Source: Rhodocyclales bacterium GT-UBC (lineage in GTDB: Bacteria; Pseudomonadota; Gammaproteobacteria; Burkholderiales; Rhodocyclaceae). Taken from it: a stretch of DNA of 64,000 bases. Numbering within the stretch: position 1 is the stretch's first letter; each line of letters starts with the position of its first letter. The notes under the pieces were generated by a model. The model was not told where the DNA came from. It saw only the letters and a list, made by a program, of their open reading frames with translations, and ran no database searches. Positions 8,714-17,595 of this stretch are shown here, piece by piece. The stretch covers positions 124,001-188,000 of the forward strand of contig QXPY01000010.1 of NCBI GenBank assembly GCA_003583745.1, read 5' to 3'. The translations under genes and the position numbers were made by a program.

Positions 8714-9691
8714 CTATGCCGCCGAGACGGTCTTCTGGCAGTCCATGCAATAGACGTTGCCGCCGAATTTCGGCTTGTTGAACCAGCAGAATTTCGCCAC
8801 GTTGTAGCCGACGGAGGTTCCGCAGGAATGGCAGACGAGCTTCTGCTTGGTCTTCTGCTCCTGCTCGGCAAGCTGCGCAGGTTCCAGCGTTGGCGCTGCG
8901 GCTTCCGCCTTGGGCGCTTCGGGAGCCGGCTCGGGCTTCGCCGCCGGCATCGCGGGCGGCTCCTTGGGCAGCCCGAACTTCGCCGTCCAGTCGAAGGCGA
9001 TGGGCTTGTGCAGCCTCGCGATGTCGCGGGCCAAGGCTTCGAGCGTGTCCTGCCCGATGATCTTCGCCATCATCAGCGGGTTGTTGCTCTGGTCGATGGC
9101 CTTGTCGATGTATTTGAAGACCTGATCGTTCTTGATGATCGCGTCCATGCCGTCAATCTTGGCCTTCGGGCGGCTGATGCGGGCGCCCTTGGAGACGAGG
9201 ACGAGGCTCTTCAGATCGGGCTTGATGGTGAAGCCGAGCCGCGTCGGCAGCTTGACGGCGCCGGAGTCGAAGAGCTTCCTCAAAATCAGGATGTGCTTGG
9301 CGTTCTGTTCGATGGGGGAAGGCACGCCGTAGGGCTTGCCGCCGAAGAAGGCGGCGAATTCGCCGTGCTCGTTGATGCCGATCCCCTCGGAGAAGTGCTT
9401 GCTCTCGCAAACCCAAATTTCCAGAAAACGGTTGATCAGCAGATGATCGATTTGGGCAACCAGCCCGCCATGCTCGATGCGCAGGTCGTGGATGGCCATC
9501 CAGTTCTTGGACTCGCCCCAATGGACCTTCATCTCGTAGGCGGCTTCTTCCTCGCCTCGGGCGCCGGCCTGGATGTTGCGGATTTCCTGCTCGATCCGCT
9601 TCTTCGCGTCGGCCTTACAGTCAGGGCGGGACAGCAGGGCTTGCAGTTCCCGAATCGCGGGCTTCTTGTCGTCGGCTTCCTTGATGATCAT
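8714..9691 (-). CDS. NERD-domain protein with C-terminal zinc ribbon
   Basis: This is a 325-residue protein. Residues 40-160 form a NERD (nuclease-related) domain, with GARGEEEAAYEM, then HGGLVAQIDHLLI and EIWVCESKHF. These give the E...D...ExK pattern of PD-(D/E)XK nucleases. A long Ala/Pro/Glu-rich linker (about 240-285) leads to a C-terminal zinc ribbon with CHSC and CMDC. The start is uncertain: this ATG has a poor ribosome site and an ATG at 9733 is possible. It is the first gene of a two-gene operon with the DUF4268 gene. Confidence 0.8.
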   Translation of the reverse strand: MIIKEADDKKPAIRELQALLSRPDCKADAKKRIEQEIRNIQAGARGEEEAAYEMKVHWGESKNWMAIHDLRIEHGGLVAQIDHLLINRFLEIWVCESKHFSEGIGINEHGEFAAFFGGKPYGVPSPIEQNAKHILILRKLFDSGAVKLPTRLGFTIKPDLKSLVLVSKGARISRPKAKIDGMDAIIKNDQVFKYIDKAIDQSNNPLMMAKIIGQDTLEALARDIARLHKPIAFDWTAKFGLPKEPPAMPAAKPEPAPEAPKAEAAAPTLEPAQLAEQEQKTKQKLVCHSCGTSVGYNVAKFCWFNKPKFGGNVYCMDCQKTVSAA

Positions 9692-9948
9692 CGTTTGAAC
9701 GTTGCGTATTGCATAAGCGACGAAGGCTAGCATGCACGGCACGTGCGGTCCAATGCCAACGGGTTGCCACGATGTTCGCTTCCGCATCGGGAATCATCCC
9801 ACGAAGGGGGGCACCGGAAACCCTGTTTCCAAATTTCAGCTGTTTTTGGCGAACTCAGGGTTATCTCAGTCCATTACTACGTCTAAGGGCGGGTTTTGGG
9901 CGGCATTTGGCTATTCCCTGGCCCAATCCCGGACATCACAATCTATAG

Positions 9949-10770
9949 ATGTTTTTTCAGGAAATACCGGTCGTATCGGACCTATCTCTATTTATGCGTG
10001 ATCGAACCATCATTCCAACCAACCTCATGGACTGGCCGCGCGTTGCACCCTTACTCCCGGAAGTGAAATTCATTTACTCCTCCGGATTCTGGGGGAGTCG
10101 TTATACCAACATGATTGGTGTGGCGGAAATTCCCCTACGGCCATTGGCCGCCAGCCTTGGTTTTGACCCATCCGCCCTACAGTCAGGAATTACAGTTCTT
10201 TGTCATGAAGAGCTGATTGTTGGCGACTGGGAAACATACGAATTTTTTATTTGTGACTGGTTCCGTTTTCACCGATTTAATGGTGCCGGTATTGCTATGG
10301 CGTTGCAGCAATTCTCCAAGATCAGATCGCCGGTAGTTCAGAAACTTGTCTCCAATGCTGCTCCGTGGATAACCGATAAGCCATTGATTCAATCAAAGCA
10401 AAGGGTTAGGGCCCCAACAGCAGAAAAAAAAGAAACTTCTACTTCTGCGGGGAAAATCCGTGATCGTCGTATAAGTGGGATTGTGACCTACTGGCCAACC
10501 GATTCCGAACGAGCAGCACGGATCGAAAAAATCTACACGGGTGAGCAGATTGCTCTCGCTGTTATAGCTGTAGAGAAGGACGGGAAAGAGCCTGTTCCCG
10601 GACTTGTTGAAAAAGCAATTGAGTCTCAAATCAAGGCCGAAGCTCGTAAGGCAGAAGCAGCCAAGTCCTCACCTCCGCAATGCGATCAAGCAACAGTTGC
10701 TCGTCGATCTGACCAGGAAATGGCAACTATCTGGCGTGCAATTGGATTGGAGCCACCTAAATGCAGCTAA
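9949..10770 (+). CDS. Unrecognised protein, possibly replication/helicase-loader-like
   Basis: This is a 273-residue protein I do not recognise. The N-terminal half (LPEVKFIYSSGFWGSRYTNM and GVAEIPLRPLAASLGFDPSA) looks like a compact winged-helix region. The C-terminal third is Lys/Ala-rich and probably helical (VEKAIESQIKAEARKAEAAK). An N-terminal DNA-binding part with a basic tail recalls phage replication proteins, but I cannot show this. Base composition is lower in GC than the backbone. Neither this ATG nor the one at 9994 has a good ribosome site. The 257 bases before it hold no gene I can support. Confidence 0.5.
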   Translation: MFFQEIPVVSDLSLFMRDRTIIPTNLMDWPRVAPLLPEVKFIYSSGFWGSRYTNMIGVAEIPLRPLAASLGFDPSALQSGITVLCHEELIVGDWETYEFFICDWFRFHRFNGAGIAMALQQFSKIRSPVVQKLVSNAAPWITDKPLIQSKQRVRAPTAEKKETSTSAGKIRDRRISGIVTYWPTDSERAARIEKIYTGEQIALAVIAVEKDGKEPVPGLVEKAIESQIKAEARKAEAAKSSPPQCDQATVARRSDQEMATIWRAIGLEPPKCS

Positions 10771-10918
10771 ATCCTTGGCTGTTAATGCTGCTCGTAGAAC
10801 TATCGCCGGCAAAAACCAGACATACATCACTTTTCCCTCTGGTGCTGGGATTTCATCGTATTTTAAAACCTGCTTTTTACCAGACCAAAGTTTTAGTGAT
10901 GGTCCAGGAGGGACAAGC

Positions 10919-11971
10919 ATGAGCCGAACGTCTCTTGCGGATCAGGTTCTGCCCAAGCGGTTCCGGGATGAACTCGATCGCATCCTGAATGAACACAACC
11001 AGAAGAACCATTCCGTGATTCGCGTTTTTCAGCGCGATAGCAGCCGTAAAACCCGGCGCGAACGGCGTGGCAATCTCCGGTTGATTTTTGCCGAGCTGCG
11101 CCAGCTTGGTTATCGGCTGGAAAGTCCGACGCATTTGAAGCCCAAGCACATTCAGGCGCTTTGCACCCATTGGCAGGCAAAGGGGCTCGCAACGAAAACG
11201 ATCGTCGGCCTGTTTTCAAATCTGCGTGCCTTTTGTAGATGGATCGGCAAGGACGGGATGGTCGAGGATATCGGCGTCTATGCCGGAGGCCGTGAGCATC
11301 TAGTACGGAAGACTGCGGCTACCGAAGATCTGTCCTGGGAGGCGTGCGGCGTTGACGTTGAGGCATTTATCGAAAATGCCAAGCAAATTGATCGCCGCCT
11401 TGGGGTAATCCTCGGGCTACAACGCTACTTCGGCCTGCGTGTAAAGGAATCACTAGAACTTCGTCCTTGGCGGGCAACTGCTTTGGGGAGCTCACATCTC
11501 TACATCACGGACGGAACCAAGGGAGGCAAACACCGCATGATCCCTATCCGTAGCGAACGCCAACGCAACATCCTTCATGCCGCCAAGGAAATTGTCGGTA
11601 ATCGGCTAACTGCCCAACTGCGTTGGGCTGACAAAACCTGGCGCCAGGCCCAAGGACATTTTTATTACCTGATGCGGAAATTGGGTGCGACGCATGAGCA
11701 GCTTGGTGTTTCACCGCATGGGCTCAGGCATGGCTTCCTGCAAGACGAATATGAGCATTACGCCGGTGTGCCAGCACCGGTGAAAGCGACGGGCGTTCTT
11801 CCGGCAGATCGGATGGAACACAAGCAAGCCATGCTTGCCGTCTCACTCCAGGCCGGCCATTACCGTGAATCAGCGACCGGGATGTATTGCGGCACCCTCG
11901 GACATCAACTTCGGCCAAAAGCCAATCCAGAAATAAACACCAACCTAAACGACGAGGATAAATTCGAATGA
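10919..11971 (+). CDS. Tyrosine recombinase, Integrase_1-like
   Basis: This 350-residue protein has a helical SAM-like core-binding region (about 30-140) and a catalytic domain with Arg in FGLRVKESLEL, Lys in GTKGGKHRM, HGLRHGF as the His-x-x-Arg box and Tyr in SATGMYCGTLG. It differs from the island integrase at 1274 and is not next to an attachment copy, so it probably serves another mobile unit. GGAGGGAC precedes the chosen ATG; an upstream in-frame extension to 10604 overlaps the previous gene and is unlikely. It shares ATGA with the next gene. Confidence 0.85.
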   Translation: MSRTSLADQVLPKRFRDELDRILNEHNQKNHSVIRVFQRDSSRKTRRERRGNLRLIFAELRQLGYRLESPTHLKPKHIQALCTHWQAKGLATKTIVGLFSNLRAFCRWIGKDGMVEDIGVYAGGREHLVRKTAATEDLSWEACGVDVEAFIENAKQIDRRLGVILGLQRYFGLRVKESLELRPWRATALGSSHLYITDGTKGGKHRMIPIRSERQRNILHAAKEIVGNRLTAQLRWADKTWRQAQGHFYYLMRKLGATHEQLGVSPHGLRHGFLQDEYEHYAGVPAPVKATGVLPADRMEHKQAMLAVSLQAGHYRESATGMYCGTLGHQLRPKANPEINTNLNDEDKFE

Positions 11972-12450
11972 AAAAACCTGTTCCAACCATCCCGACCAAA
12001 CAGGTCGATCTAGACAATATTCTTCCGCTGCGCGGAATGGAGCCCCCCTATTTTTTTCTTCAGGTCGACTGGCTGGCCTTGGCTTGTATTCGAAAGCCGT
12101 TGATCAAGTTCAGCTTCGACGAAAAATCCTCCGAGGACTGGCTGCTATATGACCAGATCGATATTTTGGCGGAAAACATGGATGTGGATTTCACCGATGC
12201 AGCGCACTGGGCGCTTCGCCAGGCTCTTGGGGAAAACTTTCAGTCGGCACGCGACATGTATGCAGGCATTACGCCATGGGATTTGGATATTCAATACGTT
12301 TGCCGGATCTTTTCTCTACAGCTCTGCAAATCCCATCGCCTGAAGGATGGCTATAGCCCGGAGAGATTGGATCAAGTCATCGAGGAGCTATTGGCGACAG
12401 ATGACGAGCTTCTGCTTGCTGCCAATCCCGGCAATTCTCTGACCTGCTAA
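11968..12450 (+). CDS. Small unrecognised protein coupled to the tyrosine recombinase
   Basis: An acidic protein of 160 residues with no motif I recognise. It starts within the stop codon of the recombinase gene (ATGA overlap), so it is almost certainly co-translated and may be a partner of the recombinase. There is no signal peptide or membrane segment. Confidence 0.6.
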   Translation: MKKPVPTIPTKQVDLDNILPLRGMEPPYFFLQVDWLALACIRKPLIKFSFDEKSSEDWLLYDQIDILAENMDVDFTDAAHWALRQALGENFQSARDMYAGITPWDLDIQYVCRIFSLQLCKSHRLKDGYSPERLDQVIEELLATDDELLLAANPGNSLTC

Positions 12451-12665
12451 TTGACATCCATTACGGGTGGTCAAAATCCAACCTGCACCATCCGTAATGG
12501 ATTGGCCATCGCGCTGTCCATAAGGGACTTCAGGAGATCTCGTGATGGAAACATCTAACCACCGTTTTCCGTTGCCGTTTATCGACATGGGAAAAAACAG
12601 AAAAACCTGCCGCATCTCGGTAGATTGAATTGCAAACGGGGTTTGTTTTTTCCAAGAGGAGCGAA

Positions 12666-13277
12666 ATGGCCATTTTCATCTACGTGCGGGTTTCAACGAA
12701 CGTGCAGGACACGCAAAATCAACTTCATGGCATCCGTGACTACTGCCAAGAGCGGGGAATCGTTCCGGACACGGTTGTCGAGGATACGGCGTCAGGCAGC
12801 ATCGATTGGCGATCCAGAAAAATCGGAGAACTGTTGTCCGGTGCGGACAAGGGTGATGTCTTGCTCGTAGCTGAGGTCAGCCGATTAGCTCGTAGCACTT
12901 TGCAGGTACTGGAAATCCTGAAGTTTTCTTCTGAGCGCCAGGTGTCCGTCGTCATCGTCAAGAACGGACTGACATTCGACAACTCGATGCAGTCGCGAAT
13001 TACGGCAACAATCTTGGGCTTGGCTGCAGAAATCGAGCGCGATTTCATCTCGATGCGGACACGGGAGGCATTGGCGAAGCGCAAGGCATCCGGAAAACAG
13101 CTTGGCCGTCCTCAAGGCGCGCTGGCCAAGAGGTACAAGCTCGATGAAATGCGCTCGGAAATCGAGCGCTACCAGAAGCTGGGTATCAATCAGACAGCGA
13201 TCGCCAAGCTCGTTGGTGTCAGCCGCCCAACGCTTCGTACCTGGCTGGGCAGGCAGCAGGTCACCCAACCAGGGTAG
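12666..13277 (+). CDS. Serine recombinase of the resolvase/invertase family
   Basis: This is a 203-residue protein. MAIFIYVRVSTNVQDTQNQ carries the N-terminal YxRVS motif with the catalytic Ser at about residue 9. VAEVSRLARSTLQVLEIL matches the second conserved block, and a C-terminal helix-turn-helix (INQTAIAKLVGVSRPTLRTW) binds DNA. The length is normal for resolvases. AAGAGGAGCG precedes the ATG and excludes the longer reading frame from 12630. It lies between a tyrosine recombinase and a KfrA-like gene in the same direction. Confidence 0.9.
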   Translation: MAIFIYVRVSTNVQDTQNQLHGIRDYCQERGIVPDTVVEDTASGSIDWRSRKIGELLSGADKGDVLLVAEVSRLARSTLQVLEILKFSSERQVSVVIVKNGLTFDNSMQSRITATILGLAAEIERDFISMRTREALAKRKASGKQLGRPQGALAKRYKLDEMRSEIERYQKLGINQTAIAKLVGVSRPTLRTWLGRQQVTQPG

Positions 13278-13348
13278 CGCCCAACGCTCTCAGCAACCCA
13301 TACATAACCATTCGTATCGTACGTTTCATATCAATCAGAAAGAAAATC

Positions 13349-14233
13349 ATGCCGCGTGAAGCCACTATCACCTACGATCAGGTTGTTCGCTATGCTGAAG
13401 CTATCAAGGCCGAGGGCGGGAAACCGACGCCACGCCAGATTCGAGACCGGCATGGATCGGGAAGCTTCGGCACTATCCACAAACTTTTCCAGCAATGGGA
13501 GAGCACACAAGCTTTGGCCATCGAGGCTGCGCTGAGTTTGCCGCCGTCCGTGCAACGGGCAATCCTTGAGTTTGTCCGTCACGAACTTTCTGTTGGGCGT
13601 GCCGATTTGGAGGAACGGTTGTGCCAAGCAACCACCTCTGCCGAAGATTTGGCCACAGAAAATGAGCGTCAGGCCGCGCTGATCGACGAACAGTTGGTGA
13701 CGATTGAAAGTTTGCGGGGAGAGAGGGCAGCATTGGCAGGCAGGTTGGCCGAAATTGAAACTGCCATCGGCACGCATCGCGAAGATGCCGTCCGTGAGCG
13801 CCTGGCCGCCGAAGCTGCTCGAACCGAAGTGGCCAAGCTCATGCTCCGTCTTGAAGGCTTGCCCCGATTGGAGGCTGAACTCGCTGAACTTCGCAAGGAA
13901 TATCAGCTAATTGACCGGAGCCGCCAGGAGATCGAAAAAGAGCTTGCCGTCTCCGGCGCAGCATACAAATCGCTGGAACTATCCAAAGGAGAAGCGGTTG
14001 CAAGTCTTCAGGGCCGCCTGGCCGAGGCGCAGGAAGAGCTACGTGCAGTCTCCGCGCAGTTGCAGGCAGCACAAACGGAAAGGTTCAAGGCTGCTGCAGA
14101 ACTGGTTTCCGCTCACGCGATGCGTGCCGAGGAAGGCCAGCGCGTGGCCGAGAAAATCGGCGTATTGGAAGGGTCTCTAGCCATCCTACAGCAACAAGCG
14201 ATTCCAGCTTCCCTTCAGCACAATCCTTCTTGA
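13349..14233 (+). CDS. KfrA-like DNA-binding coiled-coil protein
   Basis: This is a 294-residue protein. Residues 1-90 match the KfrA N-terminal DNA-binding domain (ITYDQVVRYAEAIKAEGGKP, then RQIRDRHGSGSFGTIHKLF). Residues 95-280 are almost pure coiled coil rich in Ala/Glu/Leu. Such proteins regulate plasmid replication genes or, as TnpT in Tn4651-type transposons, assist a tyrosine recombinase in cointegrate resolution. Here it ends a recombinase cassette, so the second role is attractive. The 3' end overlaps the convergent nuclease gene by 19 bases. Confidence 0.8.
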   Translation: MPREATITYDQVVRYAEAIKAEGGKPTPRQIRDRHGSGSFGTIHKLFQQWESTQALAIEAALSLPPSVQRAILEFVRHELSVGRADLEERLCQATTSAEDLATENERQAALIDEQLVTIESLRGERAALAGRLAEIETAIGTHREDAVRERLAAEAARTEVAKLMLRLEGLPRLEAELAELRKEYQLIDRSRQEIEKELAVSGAAYKSLELSKGEAVASLQGRLAEAQEELRAVSAQLQAAQTERFKAAAELVSAHAMRAEEGQRVAEKIGVLEGSLAILQQQAIPASLQHNPS

Positions 14234-16143
14234 GATGGTTGAGAAAAAACGCGATCGAGCAGTTGATCGGTGGACGAAGCGCTGTATCGATCTGCCAGTA
14301 CGCTGCGTAGCTTGAGCAGGCGGGCATTGGCGGTGTCCACAAGGGAGCCGAAGGTCGCGGCACGAACACGACCGTACTTTCGGTTTCCGTCTCCTACCTC
14401 TTTTTCGCGGGCAACTCCGGCGGCCACCTTCTGCCCAACGACCCATGCGGAAATGAATGGCGTGCCTGACATTGCTCCGGACGAGGCGATGTCCTGCACA
14501 TAGCCATCGGCCTGATTGACTTCCTTGCGAGTTAGCTCGAAGCCGCCTTTCTTCAGTTCAATCACCAGTACGTGCTGCAATTGAGTAAGTGCCGGATCGA
14601 TCGGATCGAACGACTCGATACCCGTCATCTGCCAGGTTGTCTTTTCAGGTAAAACCACGATATCCGGGCGGTTACGTTCGTTGATGAACTGGGCTTCCTC
14701 GCTCTTGAACAACTCTCGGGCCACGGTTTGCAGCGTCACATTCGAGCAATACTCCTGCGACTCGAACTCAGGGCCGAACAGCCACCGTGAGCGGAGGATC
14801 AGCGGGTGAAGTGTATGCAATTCATCGGTCTGCGGGTCGTCGGCCAGGCGCCGAATGGTTTCGATCACGCTCAGCCGACTATCGATTTCGTCCAGGACAC
14901 GCAGCGCGTCCTTGACGGTCCATTCGGTCAGCAGACGATCCAGCCCGTCGACGTCATCGTGCGGTAGCCCTGAGAGCTTGTGCAGTAATGCCGCTCCGCT
15001 TTTGGTTTTTTCAAGGTGAATGACTGCCTTGACGGCCGTGGCCAGAAAATCCGGTGAAATTGTTGGATGTGTCTGGGCAATGACCTTGGTGAACTCGGCA
15101 ACTTCCAGCCTCGCGCCTTGGCCCAGGGTAGCCAGTTCATTCCGGTTTTGGGTCAACGCATCCTCTGATGCAGCCTCGACAACTTCCGCAGCCAACTCCT
15201 GCGCAACTTTGCCAATATGGTCAGCGGTTGCACGGTACAGGTCACGCACGGCATCGGTTGTGCGAAACCCGGTCCAGTCCTGTTCTACCTCGGTCTCGTA
15301 GCCTTGGGTGTCAACGATCACCTTGTAGCGGCGGGCAAAGCGAGTCCGTCCATCGAAATTAGCGATTTGACCGACTGCCCAAGATGGTGATCCCACCAGG
15401 CGGCGTTGTACCCAAAAGGCAATGCCCTGATGCACGGATGAATGGTTTAGGCGTGTCGAGTCGATGACGATGACGGTCGCGCTTCGGCCCGCGCCGAGAA
15501 CCAGTGTTTCCTCGCTGACCCTACCCTCGATTTCAGTGAACGAACGTTGTACGCCATTGACCCGAATTTCGAACTCGGGATCGTGCACAAAGCGCGCCGC
15601 CAACACGGTCAGAATCTCATCGGCATCGGGCAATTTGCGGGCAACGTTTACCGCCAGGCGGGTGCCGCTTCCCGTCTTCTGTCCGAGCTTTTCGTTCCGC
15701 AACACAAATGGGCTAGGGCCAGATTCAGTGCCGACCACGAAGGTGGCCAGCGAGCCCTCGCGCCAGGTCTGCACTTCGTATTCGTCGGCAAAGCAAAGCA
15801 GCCCGTGTCGGCCGACACCGTTACGACCATAGGCTTTGCGAGGGTGAACCGACTTGCCCGCCGGAAACTCGACGTTGGCTCCCTGATGCTTCAATCGATC
15901 ATAGCGCAGTGTCATCCAGCGCCTCTTGAATTGCGAAGGTGTCATGCCATGCCCGTTATCCGTCACGGTCAGCGTGCCCCCGATTTCGCCGGGCAAAATC
16001 AGGTCGACACGGGTGGCGCCGGCATCCCAGGCATTAGCAACCAATTCCGTCAGAGCGACTTGTGGTACATGCGCTACCTGTCCGAGTTCGCGCAACAGGT
16101 AGTCATCCTCGAACAGCGAATTCTGCAGGGGCTGGTCAGGCAT
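14215..16143 (-). CDS. GHKL ATPase fused to a PD-(D/E)XK nuclease domain
   Basis: This is a 642-residue protein. The N-terminal third is a GHKL (Hsp90/MutL/MORC-type) ATPase: LTELVANAWDAGATRV (N box with E and N), VTDNGHGMT (DxGxG) and YGRNGVGRHG (glycine lid). The C-terminal region (about 505-560) has RPDIVVLPEK followed by VLVIELKKGGFEL and QADGY, a PD-(D/E)XK active-site pattern. Its start overlaps the hsdS stop by 8 bases, so it is translated as the last gene of the type I restriction operon. MORC-like GHKL ATPases are known in prokaryotic R-M neighbourhoods. An added restriction or abortive function is inferred. Confidence 0.82.
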   Translation of the reverse strand: MPDQPLQNSLFEDDYLLRELGQVAHVPQVALTELVANAWDAGATRVDLILPGEIGGTLTVTDNGHGMTPSQFKRRWMTLRYDRLKHQGANVEFPAGKSVHPRKAYGRNGVGRHGLLCFADEYEVQTWREGSLATFVVGTESGPSPFVLRNEKLGQKTGSGTRLAVNVARKLPDADEILTVLAARFVHDPEFEIRVNGVQRSFTEIEGRVSEETLVLGAGRSATVIVIDSTRLNHSSVHQGIAFWVQRRLVGSPSWAVGQIANFDGRTRFARRYKVIVDTQGYETEVEQDWTGFRTTDAVRDLYRATADHIGKVAQELAAEVVEAASEDALTQNRNELATLGQGARLEVAEFTKVIAQTHPTISPDFLATAVKAVIHLEKTKSGAALLHKLSGLPHDDVDGLDRLLTEWTVKDALRVLDEIDSRLSVIETIRRLADDPQTDELHTLHPLILRSRWLFGPEFESQEYCSNVTLQTVARELFKSEEAQFINERNRPDIVVLPEKTTWQMTGIESFDPIDPALTQLQHVLVIELKKGGFELTRKEVNQADGYVQDIASSGAMSGTPFISAWVVGQKVAAGVAREKEVGDGNRKYGRVRAATFGSLVDTANARLLKLRSVLADRYSASSTDQLLDRVFSQPSQEGLC

Positions 16144-17320
16144 GTGCGGAGGCTCCTTCAGAAAATACTCGCTCCAGCGTTGCTGGCAGTAATGCGGTGT
16201 TGGCGCTGCGGATGCCGGCGTGTTTGTCTTTTAGGGCAATGTAACGATCAAATAGTGCATCGATACGTGAAATCTCGTTCGGAGGCGGCAGCCAAATCGG
16301 TCTCGCAAGGATATGCTCCGGCTGAATTCTAAGCCTGCGGTCGCCGACGCCTTTTGTTGACGCACGCATTCGATGCCAATCGTTCTCTGTCATGAACAGC
16401 GCCATCAGGAATTTTTCTGATGCTAGATCTGTATTGACGTCAAAGGTGGGAAATTCGCTGGAGACGTAGCAACCATCAAATTCATCAGGCACCAGAGCAT
16501 ATGCTCCTTCGAAGGCGAACAAGCGACTGTAGATAAACTGACCGGATCTTATTTTGTATAAGGTTTTGGCGCTGGTAGTTGCGCCTTCGATCGGAGCTTT
16601 CCCAAAGACACCTCGCGCGTAGCTCAAAATGCCCACATTCGGGTAAGAGCTCGAAATATCGACTGACTCAGGGCTCAGCGCCAGTCTAGCTATGTCGGCG
16701 ATAGTTCGCTGTTGCCAACCTGATGCCTGTCGTTGTTCGTCACTGATATCGGGGCGCTTCGCCATCGTTACCAGCAGACGCAGGGAGTCATGCTCGATAG
16801 TATCCAGATGTGCTTCGACCTGCCGGGTCTTCTCTGCCAGCGCGTCGAGGCGGGCGACAAGAGCTTGTTGTTCGGTCAGTGGCGGGAGTGCAATCTTCTG
16901 ATCGAGAAATCGATCCTCCTTGATGCGTACCCGGTTGGTGGTGCCTTCGCTGGCTGCCTTGCAAAGCTCCACAAAAGGCGACGACCGAACCAGCCAGCCC
17001 ATGAATGCTGCATCGCACAGGTCCGGATCACGAAACTCGAACGAAGGGAAGTCATTGCTGACAATGGCGCCGTCAAGTTCCGGCGGTACCAAGCCAATCG
17101 CACCGTTGCGAGCGTCGATCTTGGACAGTATCAATTGGTTGGCGCGCACAACACGGCGTACCGATACAACATCGCTGCCCGAGACTTTGCCCCGGCTGAT
17201 GACCCCTTTGCCCCATAGCTTGATGGTGACTTCGTGGTACGTAGTTGCCGGATCGATTACTGCGGCTTCATCGGAACGTCGGAGCAATTCACCCAAGGCG
17301 ATTCTGGGCCATGCCTTCAT
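16136..17320 (-). CDS. hsdS: Type I restriction-modification specificity subunit
   Basis: This is a 394-residue protein. Two target-recognition domains (about 1-145 and 200-340) are each followed by a conserved helix: PPLTEQQALVARLDALAEKT at about 149-168 and PPPNEISRIDALFDRYIALK near 345-365. Each domain reads half of a bipartite target, and the helices set the spacing. It would assemble with HsdM and HsdR. The start overlaps the preceding small gene by 4 bases and the stop overlaps the GHKL gene by 8, so the operon is tightly coupled. Confidence 0.9.
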   Translation of the reverse strand: MKAWPRIALGELLRRSDEAAVIDPATTYHEVTIKLWGKGVISRGKVSGSDVVSVRRVVRANQLILSKIDARNGAIGLVPPELDGAIVSNDFPSFEFRDPDLCDAAFMGWLVRSSPFVELCKAASEGTTNRVRIKEDRFLDQKIALPPLTEQQALVARLDALAEKTRQVEAHLDTIEHDSLRLLVTMAKRPDISDEQRQASGWQQRTIADIARLALSPESVDISSSYPNVGILSYARGVFGKAPIEGATTSAKTLYKIRSGQFIYSRLFAFEGAYALVPDEFDGCYVSSEFPTFDVNTDLASEKFLMALFMTENDWHRMRASTKGVGDRRLRIQPEHILARPIWLPPPNEISRIDALFDRYIALKDKHAGIRSANTALLPATLERVFSEGASAHA

Positions 17321-17595
17321 TTGCTGCCCTCCCCATCGCCGTCGCGCTCGATCCGCCGCGTTTCCAGTTCGCGTCGCGTCCTATTCAACTCTTCGGCCAG
17401 CAGTTTTTCATCCGGCAGCACGGTCTGGTATGCGGTGGCCGGCACCTTGTTGGGCAGGCCTTCCAATTCATATTGGGCTTCGGCCGCGCCTTTTTCGGTA
17501 CAGAGGATCAGGCCTACGGGCGGGTTTTCACCTGGGTTCATCCAGTGCGTGTGGGTGGCCTGGTGAGGCAGGGCCGGCGTGCTGCAGTCGGTCAT
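17317..17595 (-). CDS. C-terminal fragment of a DUF1016 (YhcG-type) nuclease protein
   Basis: This is a 92-residue protein. Residues 20-85 (NPPVGLILCTEKGAAEAQYE, then TAYQTVLPDEKLLAEEL) match the C-terminal tail of DUF1016/YhcG proteins. Those have an upstream PD-(D/E)XK nuclease core, absent here. It overlaps hsdM by 4 bases and hsdS by 4, a layout that suggests it is still translated. Full DUF1016 genes often sit within type I R-M loci. It is either a decaying remnant or a retained small protein. Confidence 0.75.
   Translation of the reverse strand: MTDCSTPALPHQATHTHWMNPGENPPVGLILCTEKGAAEAQYELEGLPNKVPATAYQTVLPDEKLLAEELNRTRRELETRRIERDGDGEGSK

Noticed and set aside
10604-10918. Upstream extension of the tyrosine recombinase
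   Set aside because: It overlaps the preceding gene, and the ATG at 10919 has a good ribosome site.
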